DNA of 64,000 bases from Burkholderia pseudomultivorans (GCF_902499075.1 NZ_CABVPP010000005.1:124001-188000); one strand, 5' to 3'. Positions 27,679 to 40,386 are shown, counted from the first letter of the stretch. Program-made: numbers and translations. The notes: generated by a model from the sequence alone, not told the origin.

Positions 27679-27715
27679 ATACCCACCAAGTATGGAAAGG
27701 GGTATCCAAAAGTAT
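27679..27715 (+). promoter_or_regulatory. CatR/BenM-type LysR binding site of the cat operon
   Basis: ATAC-N7-GTAT at 27679-27693 is the exact consensus of the high-affinity site bound by CatM/BenM/CatR regulators. Two further GTAT half-sites at 27702-27705 and 27712-27715 fit the promoter-proximal, activation-dependent subsite. catB begins 66 bases further on. The likely regulator is the LysR gene at 35991. cis,cis-Muconate is the known inducer for this regulator family. Confidence 0.75.
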
Positions 27716-27780
27716 TGGACGCTCGCTCTGGCCGAGACGTATAAATCGGTCCAAGCACTTCACTCCCGCGACGTATTCCA

Positions 27781-28917
27781 ATGACCCCGATCACCATCGA
27801 ACGCATCGAAACCCGGCTCGTCGACTTGCCGACGATTCGCCCGCACAAGCTTTCGGTCGCGACCATGCACGGACAGACGCTGATGCTGGTGAAGGTCACG
27901 TGCAGCGACGGCGTGACCGGCATCGGCGAAGGCACGACGATCGCCGGCATGGCGTACGGCCCGGAAAGCCCCGAAGCGATGAAGCTCGCGATCGACACGT
28001 ACTTCGCGCCGGCGATGATCGGCAAGGATGCGACGCGCATCCAGGCGCTGATGGCGTACGTCGGCAAGCTGGTGAAGGTCAATCACTTCGCGAAGAGCGC
28101 GCTCGAAACCGCGCTGCTCGACGCGCACGGCAAGCGGCTCGGCGTGCCGGTCAGCGAGCTGCTCGGCGGGCGCCGGCGCGATCGCCTGCCGGTCGCGTGG
28201 ACGCTGGCATCCGGCGATACGGCGCGCGACATCGACGAGGCGCACCACATGCTGGACCTGCGCCGGCACAACGTGTTCAAGCTGAAGATCGGCGCGAAGG
28301 CGCTCGACGTCGATATCCGTCACGTCGCCGAAATCAAGAAGGCGATCGGCGATCGCGGCGCAGTGCGGGTCGACGTCAACATGGCGTGGAGCGAGACGCA
28401 GGCGGCCTGGGCGCTGCCGGCGCTCGCCGATGCCGGCTGCGAACTGGTCGAGCAGCCGGTCGCGTCCGCCGCGTCGCTCGCGCGTCTGATGCGCCGCTTC
28501 CCGGTCGCGCTGATGGCCGACGAAATCCTGCAGGGTCCGGACAGCGCATTCGAGATCGCGAAGCAGCACGGCGCCGACGTGTTCGCGATCAAGATCGAGC
28601 AGAACGGCGGCCTGTTCGCCGCGCAGCGCGTGGCGACGATCGCCGATGCGGCGGGCATCGAGCTGTACGGCGGCACGATGCTCGAAGGCGCGTTCAGCAC
28701 GGTCGCATCCGCCCATCTGTTCGCGAGCTTCGCGAACCTGCAATGGGGCACCGAGCTGTTCGGCCCGCTGCTGATCACCGAAGAGATCCTGACCGCGCCG
28801 CTCGACTACAGCGACTTCGAACTGACCGTGCCGAACGGCCCGGGCCTCGGCATCGAGCTGGACGAGGCCAGGATCAAGCGCTTCACGCGCGACGGGCTGA
28901 CGAAAGTCACGCGATAA
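27781..28917 (+). CDS. catB: Muconate cycloisomerase
   Basis: A 378-residue enolase-superfamily enzyme that lactonises cis,cis-muconate to muconolactone in the beta-ketoadipate pathway. The catalytic Lys motif FKLKIG, the metal ligands in VDVNMAW, VEQPV and MADE, and the second Lys of FAIKIEQNGG are visible. It is the first gene after the CatR-type site, with catC 35 bases downstream. Confidence 0.95.
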   Translation: MTPITIERIETRLVDLPTIRPHKLSVATMHGQTLMLVKVTCSDGVTGIGEGTTIAGMAYGPESPEAMKLAIDTYFAPAMIGKDATRIQALMAYVGKLVKVNHFAKSALETALLDAHGKRLGVPVSELLGGRRRDRLPVAWTLASGDTARDIDEAHHMLDLRRHNVFKLKIGAKALDVDIRHVAEIKKAIGDRGAVRVDVNMAWSETQAAWALPALADAGCELVEQPVASAASLARLMRRFPVALMADEILQGPDSAFEIAKQHGADVFAIKIEQNGGLFAAQRVATIADAAGIELYGGTMLEGAFSTVASAHLFASFANLQWGTELFGPLLITEEILTAPLDYSDFELTVPNGPGLGIELDEARIKRFTRDGLTKVTR

Positions 28918-28952
28918 ACCGATTTCCCACGATACCGAACAGGACCATCACG

Positions 28953-29243
28953 ATGCTTTTCCACGTACGCATGGACGTCAACCTGCCGCCCGACCTGCCC
29001 GCCGGCGTTGCCGACGAGATCAAGGCGCGCGAGAAGGCGTATTCGCAGGAACTGCAGCGCAGCGGCAAGTGGCGCCATATCTGGCGCATTGCCGGCGAAT
29101 ACGCGAACTACAGCATTTTCGACGTGGCGGGCAACGCCGAGCTGCACGAGATCCTGACCGGCCTGCCGCTGTTCCCGTACATGAAGATTTCGGTGACGCC
29201 GCTGTGTCGCCACCCGTCGTCGATTCGTGACGACGACGCCTGA
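28953..29243 (+). CDS. catC: Muconolactone delta-isomerase
   Basis: A 96-residue protein, the usual size of this decameric ferredoxin-fold isomerase, which converts muconolactone to 3-oxoadipate enol-lactone. It starts MLFHVRMDVNLPPDLP and ends with LPLFPYMKISVTPLCRHPSS, both highly characteristic. It lies between catB and catA in the order catB-catC-catA. Confidence 0.95.
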   Translation: MLFHVRMDVNLPPDLPAGVADEIKAREKAYSQELQRSGKWRHIWRIAGEYANYSIFDVAGNAELHEILTGLPLFPYMKISVTPLCRHPSSIRDDDA

Positions 29244-29313
29244 CCCGGAGTACCGCCCGTTCCCCTGCGCGCGCCGGTCGTTTTTTCCCAAAATACACGT
29301 GGAGACACACATC

Positions 29314-30249
29314 ATGAGCGTCAAAGTATTCGATACCCAGGAAGTCCAGGACCTGCTGAAGGCGGCTTCGAACCTGAACGGCGACACCGGCAACGCGCGC
29401 TTCCAGCAGATCGTCCACCGCCTGCTGGGCGACCTGTTCAAGGCAATCGACGATCTCGACATCACGCCCGATGAAGTCTGGGCCGGCGTCAATTACCTGA
29501 ACAAGCTCGGCCAGGACGGCGAAGCGGCGCTGCTTGCGGCAGGCGTCGGCCTCGAGAAGTACCTGGACATCCGGATGGATGCCGCCGACAAGGCAGCCGG
29601 CCTCGACGGCGGCACGCCGCGCACGATCGAAGGCCCGCTGTACGTCGCCGGCGCGCCGGTGCGCGACCGCGTATCGAAGATCGACCTCGACGATGACGCC
29701 AACGCCGGCCCGCTCGTGATTCACGGCACGGTCACCGGCACGGACGGCAAGCCGGTCGCCGGCGCGGTGGTCGAATGCTGGCACGCGAACTCGAACGGCT
29801 TCTATTCGCACTTCGACCCGACCGGCGCGCAGACCGACTTCAACCTGCGCGGCGCAGTGCGGACCGGCGCCGACGGCAAGTACGAATTCCGCACGCTGAT
29901 GCCGGTCGGCTACGGCTGCCCGCCGCAAGGCGCGACGCAGCAGCTGCTGAACGGGCTCGGTCGCCACGGCAACCGTCCGGCGCACGTGCACTTCTTCGTG
30001 AGCGGCGATGGTCACCGCAAGCTGACGACGCAGTTCAACATCGAAGGCGATCCGCTGATCTGGGACGACTTCGCATACGCGACCCGCGAGGAACTGATTC
30101 CGCACGTCGTCGAAAAGACCGGCGGCGCCGCGCTGGGCATGAAGGCCGATACGTACCAGGACATCCGGTTCGACATCGTGCTGACGCCGCTCGTGCAAGG
30201 CGAGGACAACCAGATCGTCAATCGCCTGCGCGCTTCGGTCGCCGCCTAA
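29314..30249 (+). CDS. catA: Catechol 1,2-dioxygenase
   Basis: A 311-residue intradiol dioxygenase that cleaves catechol to cis,cis-muconate with Fe(III). The four iron ligands sit at Tyr164, Tyr200, His224 and His226 (NGFY, PVGY, RPAHVH), the same numbers as in the well-studied Acinetobacter enzyme. The N-terminal helical dimerisation/lipid-binding region (about 1-100) is present. GGAG lies 10 bases before the ATG. The benA gene follows after 113 bases. Confidence 0.96.
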   Translation: MSVKVFDTQEVQDLLKAASNLNGDTGNARFQQIVHRLLGDLFKAIDDLDITPDEVWAGVNYLNKLGQDGEAALLAAGVGLEKYLDIRMDAADKAAGLDGGTPRTIEGPLYVAGAPVRDRVSKIDLDDDANAGPLVIHGTVTGTDGKPVAGAVVECWHANSNGFYSHFDPTGAQTDFNLRGAVRTGADGKYEFRTLMPVGYGCPPQGATQQLLNGLGRHGNRPAHVHFFVSGDGHRKLTTQFNIEGDPLIWDDFAYATREELIPHVVEKTGGAALGMKADTYQDIRFDIVLTPLVQGEDNQIVNRLRASVAA

Positions 30250-30362
30250 CCGTCCGGCTCGGCGGCGGCGCGCGCTGCCGCCGACCGGGCTCCCGCGAGA
30301 ATCATTCGATACCGATGCAGTCCTTCTCCGCAGTGCGCGGAGGGTGCATGGGAGGAGGAGTC

Positions 30363-31721
30363 ATGTCTGCCACTATCGACAAAGCCAACGAACTCGAGCA
30401 CCTGCTGTCCACCGCCGTGCAGGATGACAAGGAAAACGGCGTGTTCCGCTGCCGCCGCGACATCTTCACGAACCAGGACCTGTTCGACCTCGAGATGAAG
30501 CACATCTTCGAGAGCAACTGGGTGTATCTGGCGCACGAGAGCCAGATTCCGAACAACAACGACTACTACACGACGTGGATCGGCCGGCAGCCGATCGTCA
30601 TCACGCGCGACAAGACCGGCGAACTGCACGCGGTGATCAATGCGTGCGCGCACAAGGGCGCGATGCTGTGCCGCCGCAAGCACGGCAACAAGGGCAGCTT
30701 CACGTGCCCGTTCCACGGCTGGACCTTCTCGAACAGCGGCAAGCTGCTGAAGGTGAAGGACGAGAAGACCACCGAGTATCCGGTGCAGTTCAACACCAAC
30801 GGCTCGCACGACCTGAAGAAGGTCGCGCGCTTCGAGAACTATCGCGGCTTCCTGTTCGGCAGCCTCAGCGCCGACGTGCTGCCGCTCGAGGACTACCTCG
30901 GCGAGGCGCGCGTGATCATCGACCAGATCGTCGACCAGGCGCCGGACGGCCTCGAAGTGCTGCGCGGCAATTCCTCGTACATCTACGAGGGCAACTGGAA
31001 GATGCAGATGGAAAACGGCTGCGACGGCTATCACGTCAGCACCGTGCACTGGAACTACGCGGCGACGATGGGCCGCCGCAAGGAAGACGGCACCAAGGCG
31101 GTGGACGCGAACAGCTGGAGCCGCTCGGTCGCGGGCGTGTACGGTTTCGAGCACGGCCACATCCTGCTGTGGACCAAGACGATGAACCCGGAAGTGCGTC
31201 CGGTCTATCGGCATCGCGACGAGATCAAGGCGCGCGTCGGCGAAGTCGGCGCGGACTTCATCGTGAACCAGACGCGCAACCTGTGCGTGTATCCGAACGT
31301 GTTCCTGATGGACCAGTTCAGCACGCAGATTCGCGTGGTGCGGCCGCTCGGCGTCGACAAGACCGAGGTCACGATCTTCTGCTTCGCGCCGAAGGGCGAA
31401 AGCGCCGAGGATCGCGCGCTGCGGATTCGCCAGTACGAGGATTTCTTCAACGTGTCGGGCATGGGCACCGCGGACGACCTCGAAGAATTCCGCGCGTGCC
31501 AGTCCGGCTATGCGGGCACTACGGCGATGTGGAACGACCTGTCGCGCGGCGCGCCGCTGTGGGTACACGGCGCGGACGAGAACGCGAGGAAGATGGGGCT
31601 GAAGCCGCTCATTTCGGGCGAGCGCAGCGAAGACGAAGGGCTGTTCGTGTGCCAGCACGAATACTGGGTGCGCGTGATGCGCGGCGCGCTGGAGAAGGAA
31701 CGCGAGGAGGCGTTGTCATGA
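30363..31721 (+). CDS. benA: Benzoate 1,2-dioxygenase large (alpha) subunit
   Basis: A 452-residue ring-hydroxylating oxygenase alpha subunit. The Rieske centre is CAHKGAMLC ... CPFHGW (C-x-H, C-x2-H). The mononuclear iron site is in [16 protein letters not shown], with the bridging Asp. It forms the oxygenase with benB and takes electrons from benC to make benzoate cis-diol. A strong GGAGGAGG site precedes the ATG, and the stop overlaps the benB start (ATGA). Confidence 0.96.
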   Translation: MSATIDKANELEHLLSTAVQDDKENGVFRCRRDIFTNQDLFDLEMKHIFESNWVYLAHESQIPNNNDYYTTWIGRQPIVITRDKTGELHAVINACAHKGAMLCRRKHGNKGSFTCPFHGWTFSNSGKLLKVKDEKTTEYPVQFNTNGSHDLKKVARFENYRGFLFGSLSADVLPLEDYLGEARVIIDQIVDQAPDGLEVLRGNSSYIYEGNWKMQMENGCDGYHVSTVHWNYAATMGRRKEDGTKAVDANSWSRSVAGVYGFEHGHILLWTKTMNPEVRPVYRHRDEIKARVGEVGADFIVNQTRNLCVYPNVFLMDQFSTQIRVVRPLGVDKTEVTIFCFAPKGESAEDRALRIRQYEDFFNVSGMGTADDLEEFRACQSGYAGTTAMWNDLSRGAPLWVHGADENARKMGLKPLISGERSEDEGLFVCQHEYWVRVMRGALEKEREEALS

Positions 31722-32206
31722 GCTTCGATTACCGCACCATCTGCGCGGCGCTGTACCGCGAAGCGCGCCTGCTCGACGATCGCCAGTGGGACGAATGGCT
31801 GACCTGCTACACGGAAGACGTCACCTACTGGATGCCGGCCTGGGACGACGACGACCGTCTGACCGACGATCACGAGAGCCAGATCTCGCTGATGTACTAC
31901 CCCGACCGCGGCGGTCTCGAGGATCGCGTGTTCCGGATCAAGACCGAGCGCAGCGGCGCATCGACGCCCGAGCCGCGCACGAGCCACAACGTGACGAACG
32001 TGGAAGTGCTGGCCGAGCGCGACGACGAGGTGGACGTGCGCTACAACTTCGACACGCTCAACCATCGTTACCGCGTGACGGATCACTTCTTCGGCACGAT
32101 GTTCGTCACGTTGCGCAAGGTCGGCGACGAGCTGCTGATCTCGTACAAGAAGATCGTGCTGAAGAACGACTACATCCGGCAGGTGCTCGACGTCTATCAC
32201 GTCTGA
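31718..32206 (+). CDS. benB: Benzoate 1,2-dioxygenase small (beta) subunit
   Basis: A 162-residue beta subunit with the NTF2-like fold of ring-hydroxylating dioxygenases. Typical stretches are [39 protein letters not shown] and the C-terminal [19 protein letters not shown]. Its ATG overlaps the benA stop, so it is translationally coupled and made in equal amounts for the alpha3beta3 hexamer. Confidence 0.95.
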   Translation: MSFDYRTICAALYREARLLDDRQWDEWLTCYTEDVTYWMPAWDDDDRLTDDHESQISLMYYPDRGGLEDRVFRIKTERSGASTPEPRTSHNVTNVEVLAERDDEVDVRYNFDTLNHRYRVTDHFFGTMFVTLRKVGDELLISYKKIVLKNDYIRQVLDVYHV

Positions 32207-32247
32207 GTCGAGCGTCCGGAATTGAAAAGGAAGTGGAGGCGATTGCC

Positions 32248-33276
32248 ATGTCCAGCTACAAGATTGCACTGAACTTCGAGGACGGGGTGACCCGCTTCAT
32301 CGACTGCAAGGCCGGCGAGAAGGTGCTCGACGCGGCGTTCCGGGCCCGCATCAACCTGCCGATGGACTGTTCCGACGGCGTGTGCGGCACCTGCAAGTGC
32401 CGCGCCGAAAGCGGCAGTTACGATCTCGGCGACGACTACATCGACGATGCGCTGAGCGAGGACGAGAAGGACGGCGGCCTCGTGCTGACCTGCCAGATGG
32501 TGCCGCACAGCGACTGCGTGATCGCGGTGCCGACCTCGTCCACCGCATGCAAGACCGGCAACAGCCAGTTCGCGGCGACCGTGACGAAAGTCGAGCCGCA
32601 CAACGACGCGGCGATCGTGCTCGAACTCGACGTGGACGCTTCCGCCGCCGCGCCCGTGTTCCTGCCGGGCCAGTACGTGAACATCGACGTGCCCGGCAGC
32701 GGCCAGCACCGCTCGTATTCGTTCTCGTCGGCGCCGGGCGAGGCGAAGCTGAGCTTCCTGATCAAGAAGATTCCGGGCGGCGTGATGAGCACCTGGCTCG
32801 AATCCGCGAAGCCGGGCGACACGCTCGACCTGCACGGCCCGCTCGGCAGCTTCTACCTGCGCGACGTGCAGCGGCCGCTGCTGTTCCTCGCGGGCGGTAC
32901 GGGGCTCGCGCCGTTCCTGTCGATGCTTGAAGTGCTCGCGCGCGCCGGTTCGCAGCAGAAGATCCATCTGATCTACGGCGTGACGCGCGACCTCGACCTG
33001 GTGCAGGTCGATGCGATCGAAGCGTTCGTCGCGAAGCTGCCGAACTTCAGCTACGCGACGGTGGTGGCCGAGGATGCGTCGAGCCATCCGCGCAAGGGCT
33101 GGGTCACGCAGCATATCCCGGCCGACGCGCTGAACGACGGCGACGTCGATGTCTATCTGTGCGGGCCGCCGGCGATGGTCGACGCGGTACGCAAGCATTT
33201 CGACGATACCGGCGTGAAGCCCAACAGCTTCCATTACGAGAAGTTCACGCCCAACGCGACGCTGAAGGCGGCATGA
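32248..33276 (+). CDS. benC: Benzoate 1,2-dioxygenase electron transfer component
   Basis: A 342-residue NADH:acceptor reductase. The N-terminal plant-type [2Fe-2S] ferredoxin has CSDGVCGTCKCRAESG with the fourth Cys in LTCQMVP. The FAD domain has RSYSFSSAPG, and the NAD domain has LAGGTGLAPFLSML and CGPPAMVD. It passes electrons from NADH to BenAB. Its stop overlaps the benD start. Confidence 0.96.
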   Translation: MSSYKIALNFEDGVTRFIDCKAGEKVLDAAFRARINLPMDCSDGVCGTCKCRAESGSYDLGDDYIDDALSEDEKDGGLVLTCQMVPHSDCVIAVPTSSTACKTGNSQFAATVTKVEPHNDAAIVLELDVDASAAAPVFLPGQYVNIDVPGSGQHRSYSFSSAPGEAKLSFLIKKIPGGVMSTWLESAKPGDTLDLHGPLGSFYLRDVQRPLLFLAGGTGLAPFLSMLEVLARAGSQQKIHLIYGVTRDLDLVQVDAIEAFVAKLPNFSYATVVAEDASSHPRKGWVTQHIPADALNDGDVDVYLCGPPAMVDAVRKHFDDTGVKPNSFHYEKFTPNATLKAA

Positions 33277-34049
33277 TGAAACCGCGATTCTCGGACAAGG
33301 TCGTGGTCGTCACCGGCGCGGCACAGGGCATCGGCCGCGGCGTGGCGCTGCGCATCGCCGCCGAAGGCGGCAAGGTGCTGTTCGTCGACCGCGCCGAGTT
33401 CGTCGGCGAGGTGGCGGCCGAGGCGGGCAGCGAGCAGGCGGCCGGCTTCGTCGCCGACCTCGAAACCTACGAAGGCGCGCACGCGGCGATGGCGTTCGCC
33501 GCGCGCAGGTTCGGCGGCATCGACGTGCTGATCAACGGCGTCGGCGGCGCGATCCGGATGCGGCCGTTCGCCGAGTTCGAGCCGGCGCAGATCGATGCGG
33601 AGATCCGCCGCTCGCTGATGCCGACGCTGTACGCGTGCCATGCGGTGCTGCCGCATCTGCTCGCGCGCGGCGGCGGCACCATCGTCAACGTATCGTCGAA
33701 CGCGACGCGCGGCATTCGCCGCGTGCCGTATTCGGCGGCCAAGGGCGGCGTCAACGCGCTCACGCAGGCGCTCGCGATGGAGTACGGCGAGCACAACATC
33801 CGCGTGGTCGCGGCCGCGCCGGGCGGCACCAGCGCGCCGCCGCGACGCGTGCCGCGCAATGCGGCCGGCGACAGCGAGCAGGAAAAGGCGTGGATGAACG
33901 AGGCGGTGCGGCAGGTCACCGAATCGACCTTCTTCAAGCGCTACGGCACGCTCGACGAGCAGGTCGCGCCGATCGTGTTCCTCGCGTCGGACGATGCGAG
34001 CTACATCACCGGCGCGGTGCTGCCGGTCGCGGGCGGCGACAACGGCTGA
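33273..34049 (+). CDS. benD: Benzoate cis-diol dehydrogenase
   Basis: A 258-residue SDR that oxidises 1,6-dihydroxycyclohexa-2,4-diene-1-carboxylate to catechol with decarboxylation. The cofactor motif is TGAAQGIG, the catalytic residues are in NVSSNATRGIRRVPYSAAKGG, and PVAGGDNG closes the protein. The ATG overlaps the benC stop; a second ATG follows immediately. Confidence 0.94.
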   Translation: MMKPRFSDKVVVVTGAAQGIGRGVALRIAAEGGKVLFVDRAEFVGEVAAEAGSEQAAGFVADLETYEGAHAAMAFAARRFGGIDVLINGVGGAIRMRPFAEFEPAQIDAEIRRSLMPTLYACHAVLPHLLARGGGTIVNVSSNATRGIRRVPYSAAKGGVNALTQALAMEYGEHNIRVVAAAPGGTSAPPRRVPRNAAGDSEQEKAWMNEAVRQVTESTFFKRYGTLDEQVAPIVFLASDDASYITGAVLPVAGGDNG

Positions 34050-34156
34050 CGGCGCGGGCGGCGCACGCGGGCGGCCGCCGCGCCGCCTTCGTCCGTCGTC
34101 TGTCGTTCCGAGGCAGGACAATCTATCGGCGCCCGACGCCGGACCAGGAGACACGC

Positions 34157-34555
34157 ATGCATGAACGCAAGGCCATCGTCCCGCCGGGAATGGAAGCGGT
34201 GTACGAGAAGATCGGGTATGCGCCCGCGATCAGCGTCGGCGACACGATCTACGTGTCCGGCCAGATCGGCCGCAACCTGTCGATGCAACTGGTCGAGGGC
34301 CGCGAAGCGCAGATCGCGCAGGCGTTCGACAACCTCCGCTACGTGCTGGAGGCGGCCGGCGCATCGCTCGCGGACGTCGTCGACCTGACGAGCTTTCACA
34401 CCGACATGCGCGACCTGCCGCTGTTCATGCAGGTGCGCGACCGCTATTTCGACACGGATCCGAAGCCGGCCTGGACGGCGGTCGGCGCGCACATGCTCGG
34501 CGGCGCACCCGGCTATATCGTCGAGATCAAGGCGGTCGCGGTGCGGCGCGCGTGA
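34157..34555 (+). CDS. RidA (YjgF/YER057c/UK114) family protein
   Basis: A 132-residue RidA-like protein. Members form trimers and deaminate reactive imines or act on pathway intermediates. The pattern IYVSGQIGRN near residue 35 and the C-terminal VEIKAVAVRRA are typical. The canonical RidA Arg (in R-x-C/T near residue 105) is not obvious, so it belongs to a divergent subfamily. It sits between benD and the benzoate transporter, an unusual place that suggests a role in clearing a by-product of the pathway. Confidence 0.8.
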   Translation: MHERKAIVPPGMEAVYEKIGYAPAISVGDTIYVSGQIGRNLSMQLVEGREAQIAQAFDNLRYVLEAAGASLADVVDLTSFHTDMRDLPLFMQVRDRYFDTDPKPAWTAVGAHMLGGAPGYIVEIKAVAVRRA

Positions 34556-34604
34556 CCGCCGCGTTCCGAACGGCACTGCGGTTTCGACCTGGAGACTCGC
34601 TCCG

Positions 34605-35951
34605 ATGACCCTTGCTTCCACTCGCTCGATTCCGGCGTTGATCGACGACGCGCTGCTGGGCGCCTTCCAGTTCCGCGTGCTTGCACTGTGCGTGCTGATC
34701 GCGCTGCTCGATGGCTTCGACACGCAGGCCATCGCCTTCACCGGCCCGGCAATTCTTGCGTGGTTCAGGCTGCCGGCCGGTGCGCTGGCGCCGATCCTGA
34801 CCGCGGGAATCGTCGGCATGACGATCGGCGCGATGACGCTCGGTCTCGTCGGCGACCGCATCGGGCGACGGCCCGCGATCATGATCGGCCTCGCGCTGTT
34901 CGGCACGGCGACGCTCGCGACGTCGTGGGCGAGCGACCCGGCGCAGATTCTCGCGCTGCGCTTCGTCGCCGGGCTCGGCATGGGCGGATGCACGCCGGTG
35001 CTGCTCGCGCTCGCCGCCGAATACTGCCCGGCGCGCCTGCGCGGCGCGGTGATGACCGGCGTGCTGCTCGGCCTGCCGGCCGGTGCGATGCTGGGCGGCC
35101 TGCTCGCCGCACGCATGCTGCCGGCGCTCGGCTGGCAGGGCATCTTCGTGGTGGGCGGCGGCGTGCCGCTCGTCGTGCTTGCCGTCGTCGCGCTGCTGCT
35201 GCCGGAATCGCTGTTCTACCAGGCGTCGCGCGGCGATGCGCGTGCGCAGCAACGCGTGCGCGCGACGCTGTCGAGGATCGTTCCGCAGCCGTTGCCGGCC
35301 GATGTGCTGTTCACCGTGCCCGACGAAGCGAGCGCGAAGGCGAGCGTCGGCGCGTTGTTCCGCGACGGCTACGCGGGCAGGACGCTCGGCATCTGGGCGA
35401 TCTACCTGCTCAACTGGATTGCGTGGTTCATGCTGCTGTCGTGGCTGCCGACCGTGCTGAAGGCCGCCGGGCTGACCGCGCAGCAGGCGCCGGTCGGCAC
35501 CGTGATCGTCAACGCCGTCTTCATCGTATGCGCAATCCCGTTGTCGATCGTGCTGCCGCGCGTGAATACGCGGAACCTGCTGTGCGCGATGTTTGCGTTC
35601 GGCATTGTGATTGCGGTGGGCCTCGGCCAGGCCGGCACGAACTGGACGCTCGCGTTCGTGCTGGTCGGCGCGGCCGGTTTCGGCATCGGCGGGCAGCAGA
35701 TCGCGCTGAATTATCTGGTCGTCGGCGCGTATCCGACCGCGTTGCGCGCGACCGCGACCGGCTGGGCGATCGGCATGGGGCGCGCGGGCGCGATCGCCGG
35801 GTCGGCGATCGGCGGGACGTTCCTCGCGTGGGGCGGGCCGTCGGGTTTCTTCATCGCGCTGGCGGTGCCGCTGGCCGGCGCCGCGCTCGCGGCATTCAGC
35901 CTGCGCGCGCATCGCGCCGCCGGGCCGGAAGTGGCGGCAGCGCATCGCTGA
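34605..35951 (+). CDS. benK: MFS aromatic acid:H+ symporter, benzoate transporter type
   Basis: A 448-residue MFS protein of the AAHS family with about 12 helices. The signature LLDGFDTQAIAFTGPAI in helix 1 carries the conserved Asp for aromatic acid/H+ symport, and GDRIGRRPAIM is the loop 2-3 motif. It is the last gene of the ben run, so benzoate is the likely substrate; other hydroxybenzoates cannot be excluded. Confidence 0.87.
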   Translation: MTLASTRSIPALIDDALLGAFQFRVLALCVLIALLDGFDTQAIAFTGPAILAWFRLPAGALAPILTAGIVGMTIGAMTLGLVGDRIGRRPAIMIGLALFGTATLATSWASDPAQILALRFVAGLGMGGCTPVLLALAAEYCPARLRGAVMTGVLLGLPAGAMLGGLLAARMLPALGWQGIFVVGGGVPLVVLAVVALLLPESLFYQASRGDARAQQRVRATLSRIVPQPLPADVLFTVPDEASAKASVGALFRDGYAGRTLGIWAIYLLNWIAWFMLLSWLPTVLKAAGLTAQQAPVGTVIVNAVFIVCAIPLSIVLPRVNTRNLLCAMFAFGIVIAVGLGQAGTNWTLAFVLVGAAGFGIGGQQIALNYLVVGAYPTALRATATGWAIGMGRAGAIAGSAIGGTFLAWGGPSGFFIALAVPLAGAALAAFSLRAHRAAGPEVAAAHR

Positions 35952-35990
35952 GTCGATGCATCTTGGGCCGACTCGCCGGTGGCGGTCGGC

Positions 35991-36929
35991 TCAGTCCTTC
36001 GCGGCCTGGCTATCGGGCTCGGACGGCGGCAGGTACTCCATGCCGTGCTCCACGTACAGGTCGTAGATGAGTTGCAGCATGCGCTCGAGGTCTTCGGACT
36101 GGTCGAGCATGCGCATGCTCATGATGATCGGCGACACGAGCTTCGCATCGTCGAGATCCTTGTACTCGATGTCGTCGCGCTTCAGCCCGTACACGCTCTT
36201 CGGCACGATCGACACGCCTTCGCCCGCTGCGACGAGGCCGAGCGCGATCTGCAGCTCGCGCGTTTCCAGCACGCGCGCCGGCTTCAGCGAACGATCGTGA
36301 AAGGCGGCCAGCACCTGGTCCGCATAGCTCGGGCGCGGCGCCTTCGGGAAGATGATCAGCGTTTCCTTCAGCAGGTCGTGCAGCGACACGACCGCTTTCG
36401 CCGCGCACAGCGGATGGCCAAGCGGCAGCGCGGCGATCAGCTGCTCCTCGCGCAACACCACGCGCCGAATGCTCGGGTCTTCGAGACGGATGCGGCCGAA
36501 GCCGACGTCGATGCGACCTTCCTTCAGCGCCTTGATCTGATCCATCGTCGACATCTCGTGCAGGCTCAGCTCGACTTCCGCATACTTCTGGCGATACCGG
36601 CGAATGATCTTCGGCAGCATCCCGTACAGCGTCGAGCCGACGAAGCCGACCGACAGGCTGCGTTCGATCTTGCCGACGCGGCGCGTCATCGATTCGAGCT
36701 CGGCCGTCTGCGCGAGCAGCTGCGCCGCATGCTGATAGAAGAAGCGCCCGGTTTCGGTGAGCTTCAGCGGGCGCGAGTTGCGTTCGAACAGCTGGACGTC
36801 GAGCATCTGCTCGAGCTGCTGGATCTGGCGGCTCAGCGGCGGTTGCGCGATATGCAGCCGCTGCGCGGCGCGGGTGAAGCTGCGCTCCTCGGCGACAGCC
36901 ACGAAATAGCGCAGATGGCGTAACTCCAT
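35991..36929 (-). CDS. catR: LysR family regulator, CatR/BenM-like
   Basis: A 312-residue LysR protein. The HTH is RHLRYFVAVAEERSFTRAAQ, RLHIAQPPLSRQIQQLE, which matches CatM/BenM/CatR strongly, as do VGFVGSTLYGMLPKI and FPKAPRPSYADQVL in the effector domain. It probably activates the cat-ben genes in response to cis,cis-muconate (and perhaps benzoate) through the ATAC-N7-GTAT site. Unusually it lies at the far end of the cluster, convergent with benK, rather than next to the promoter. Confidence 0.87.
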   Translation of the reverse strand: MELRHLRYFVAVAEERSFTRAAQRLHIAQPPLSRQIQQLEQMLDVQLFERNSRPLKLTETGRFFYQHAAQLLAQTAELESMTRRVGKIERSLSVGFVGSTLYGMLPKIIRRYRQKYAEVELSLHEMSTMDQIKALKEGRIDVGFGRIRLEDPSIRRVVLREEQLIAALPLGHPLCAAKAVVSLHDLLKETLIIFPKAPRPSYADQVLAAFHDRSLKPARVLETRELQIALGLVAAGEGVSIVPKSVYGLKRDDIEYKDLDDAKLVSPIIMSMRMLDQSEDLERMLQLIYDLYVEHGMEYLPPSEPDSQAAKD

Positions 36930-37068
36930 GTTTCCTGCCGTCGAAGAGTGGGCTGCAGCGAAGCCGCTGTGGGGCGATGCGTCGAGTGAGCGCGTATTTT
37001 ACTGTACTGCGAAGCTTTTGCGGCGGCTGACGTCGATGTGCGAGCGCGATCGTCGCGGCGGCGCACGC

Positions 37069-39906
<2,838 letters not shown>

Positions 39907-39929
39907 TTATGGCAAACAAGGAGAACCCC

Positions 39930-40199
39930 ATGAACGAAGACAGGGAAACGCAGATCCGCGAGCGTGCGTACCGGCTGTGGCAGGCGGACGGCGAGCCGGA
40001 CGGCAGGGCCGACGAATACTGGCCGCGCGCCGAACGGCAGCTCGATGCGCAGGGCGACGGCGCGGACGCCCTCGCCGAACCGGCGGCGGAAGTGCCCTCC
40101 GATCAGTCCGCGAAGCGCCGCATCCCGGGCGAGCCGCTGCAGGACATCGATGCCGTGCCGGCCAGCGAGGCTGCGCGCGAGAAGCGGCGCACGCGGTGA
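39930..40199 (+). CDS. DUF2934 family protein
   Basis: An 89-residue hydrophilic protein. The N-terminal segment EDRETQIRERAYRLWQADGEPDGRADEYW is the DUF2934 pattern common in rhizobia and Burkholderia. The rest is charged and probably disordered. AAGGAG precedes the ATG at 39930, which is preferred to an in-frame ATG at 39909 that has no ribosome site. Function unknown; likely a stress-related small protein co-transcribed with the CBS gene. Confidence 0.82.
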   Translation: MNEDRETQIRERAYRLWQADGEPDGRADEYWPRAERQLDAQGDGADALAEPAAEVPSDQSAKRRIPGEPLQDIDAVPASEAAREKRRTR

Positions 40200-40248
40200 A
40201 CCGCGGCGAGTGACGAGCCGGTAAACGGATGCGCGCGTGCGCGACCGG

Positions 40249-40386
40249 CTAACCGTCCTCGCCCACCTCGACGGGATCCGGCAGGTCGGGCAACTCGTCG
40301 TGACGCGTGTCGTCGCGTTCCGGCGACGGCAGGTCCGGCGTGGCGGTCGTGTCGTCGTCGTTCGGTGTCGGGTGAGTCGCGCTCAT
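40249..40386 (-). CDS. Small acidic protein of 45 residues
   Basis: The frame from the ATG at 40386 encodes MSATHPTPNDDDTTATPDLP and then a charged tail ending PDPVEVGEDG. It contains a high share of Asp, Glu, Pro and Thr and no hydrophobic core, so it should be disordered. Support comes from the GAGGAGG ribosome site 7 bases upstream. It is convergent with the DUF2934 gene. I do not know a family for it. Confidence 0.5.
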   Translation of the reverse strand: MSATHPTPNDDDTTATPDLPSPERDDTRHDELPDLPDPVEVGEDG

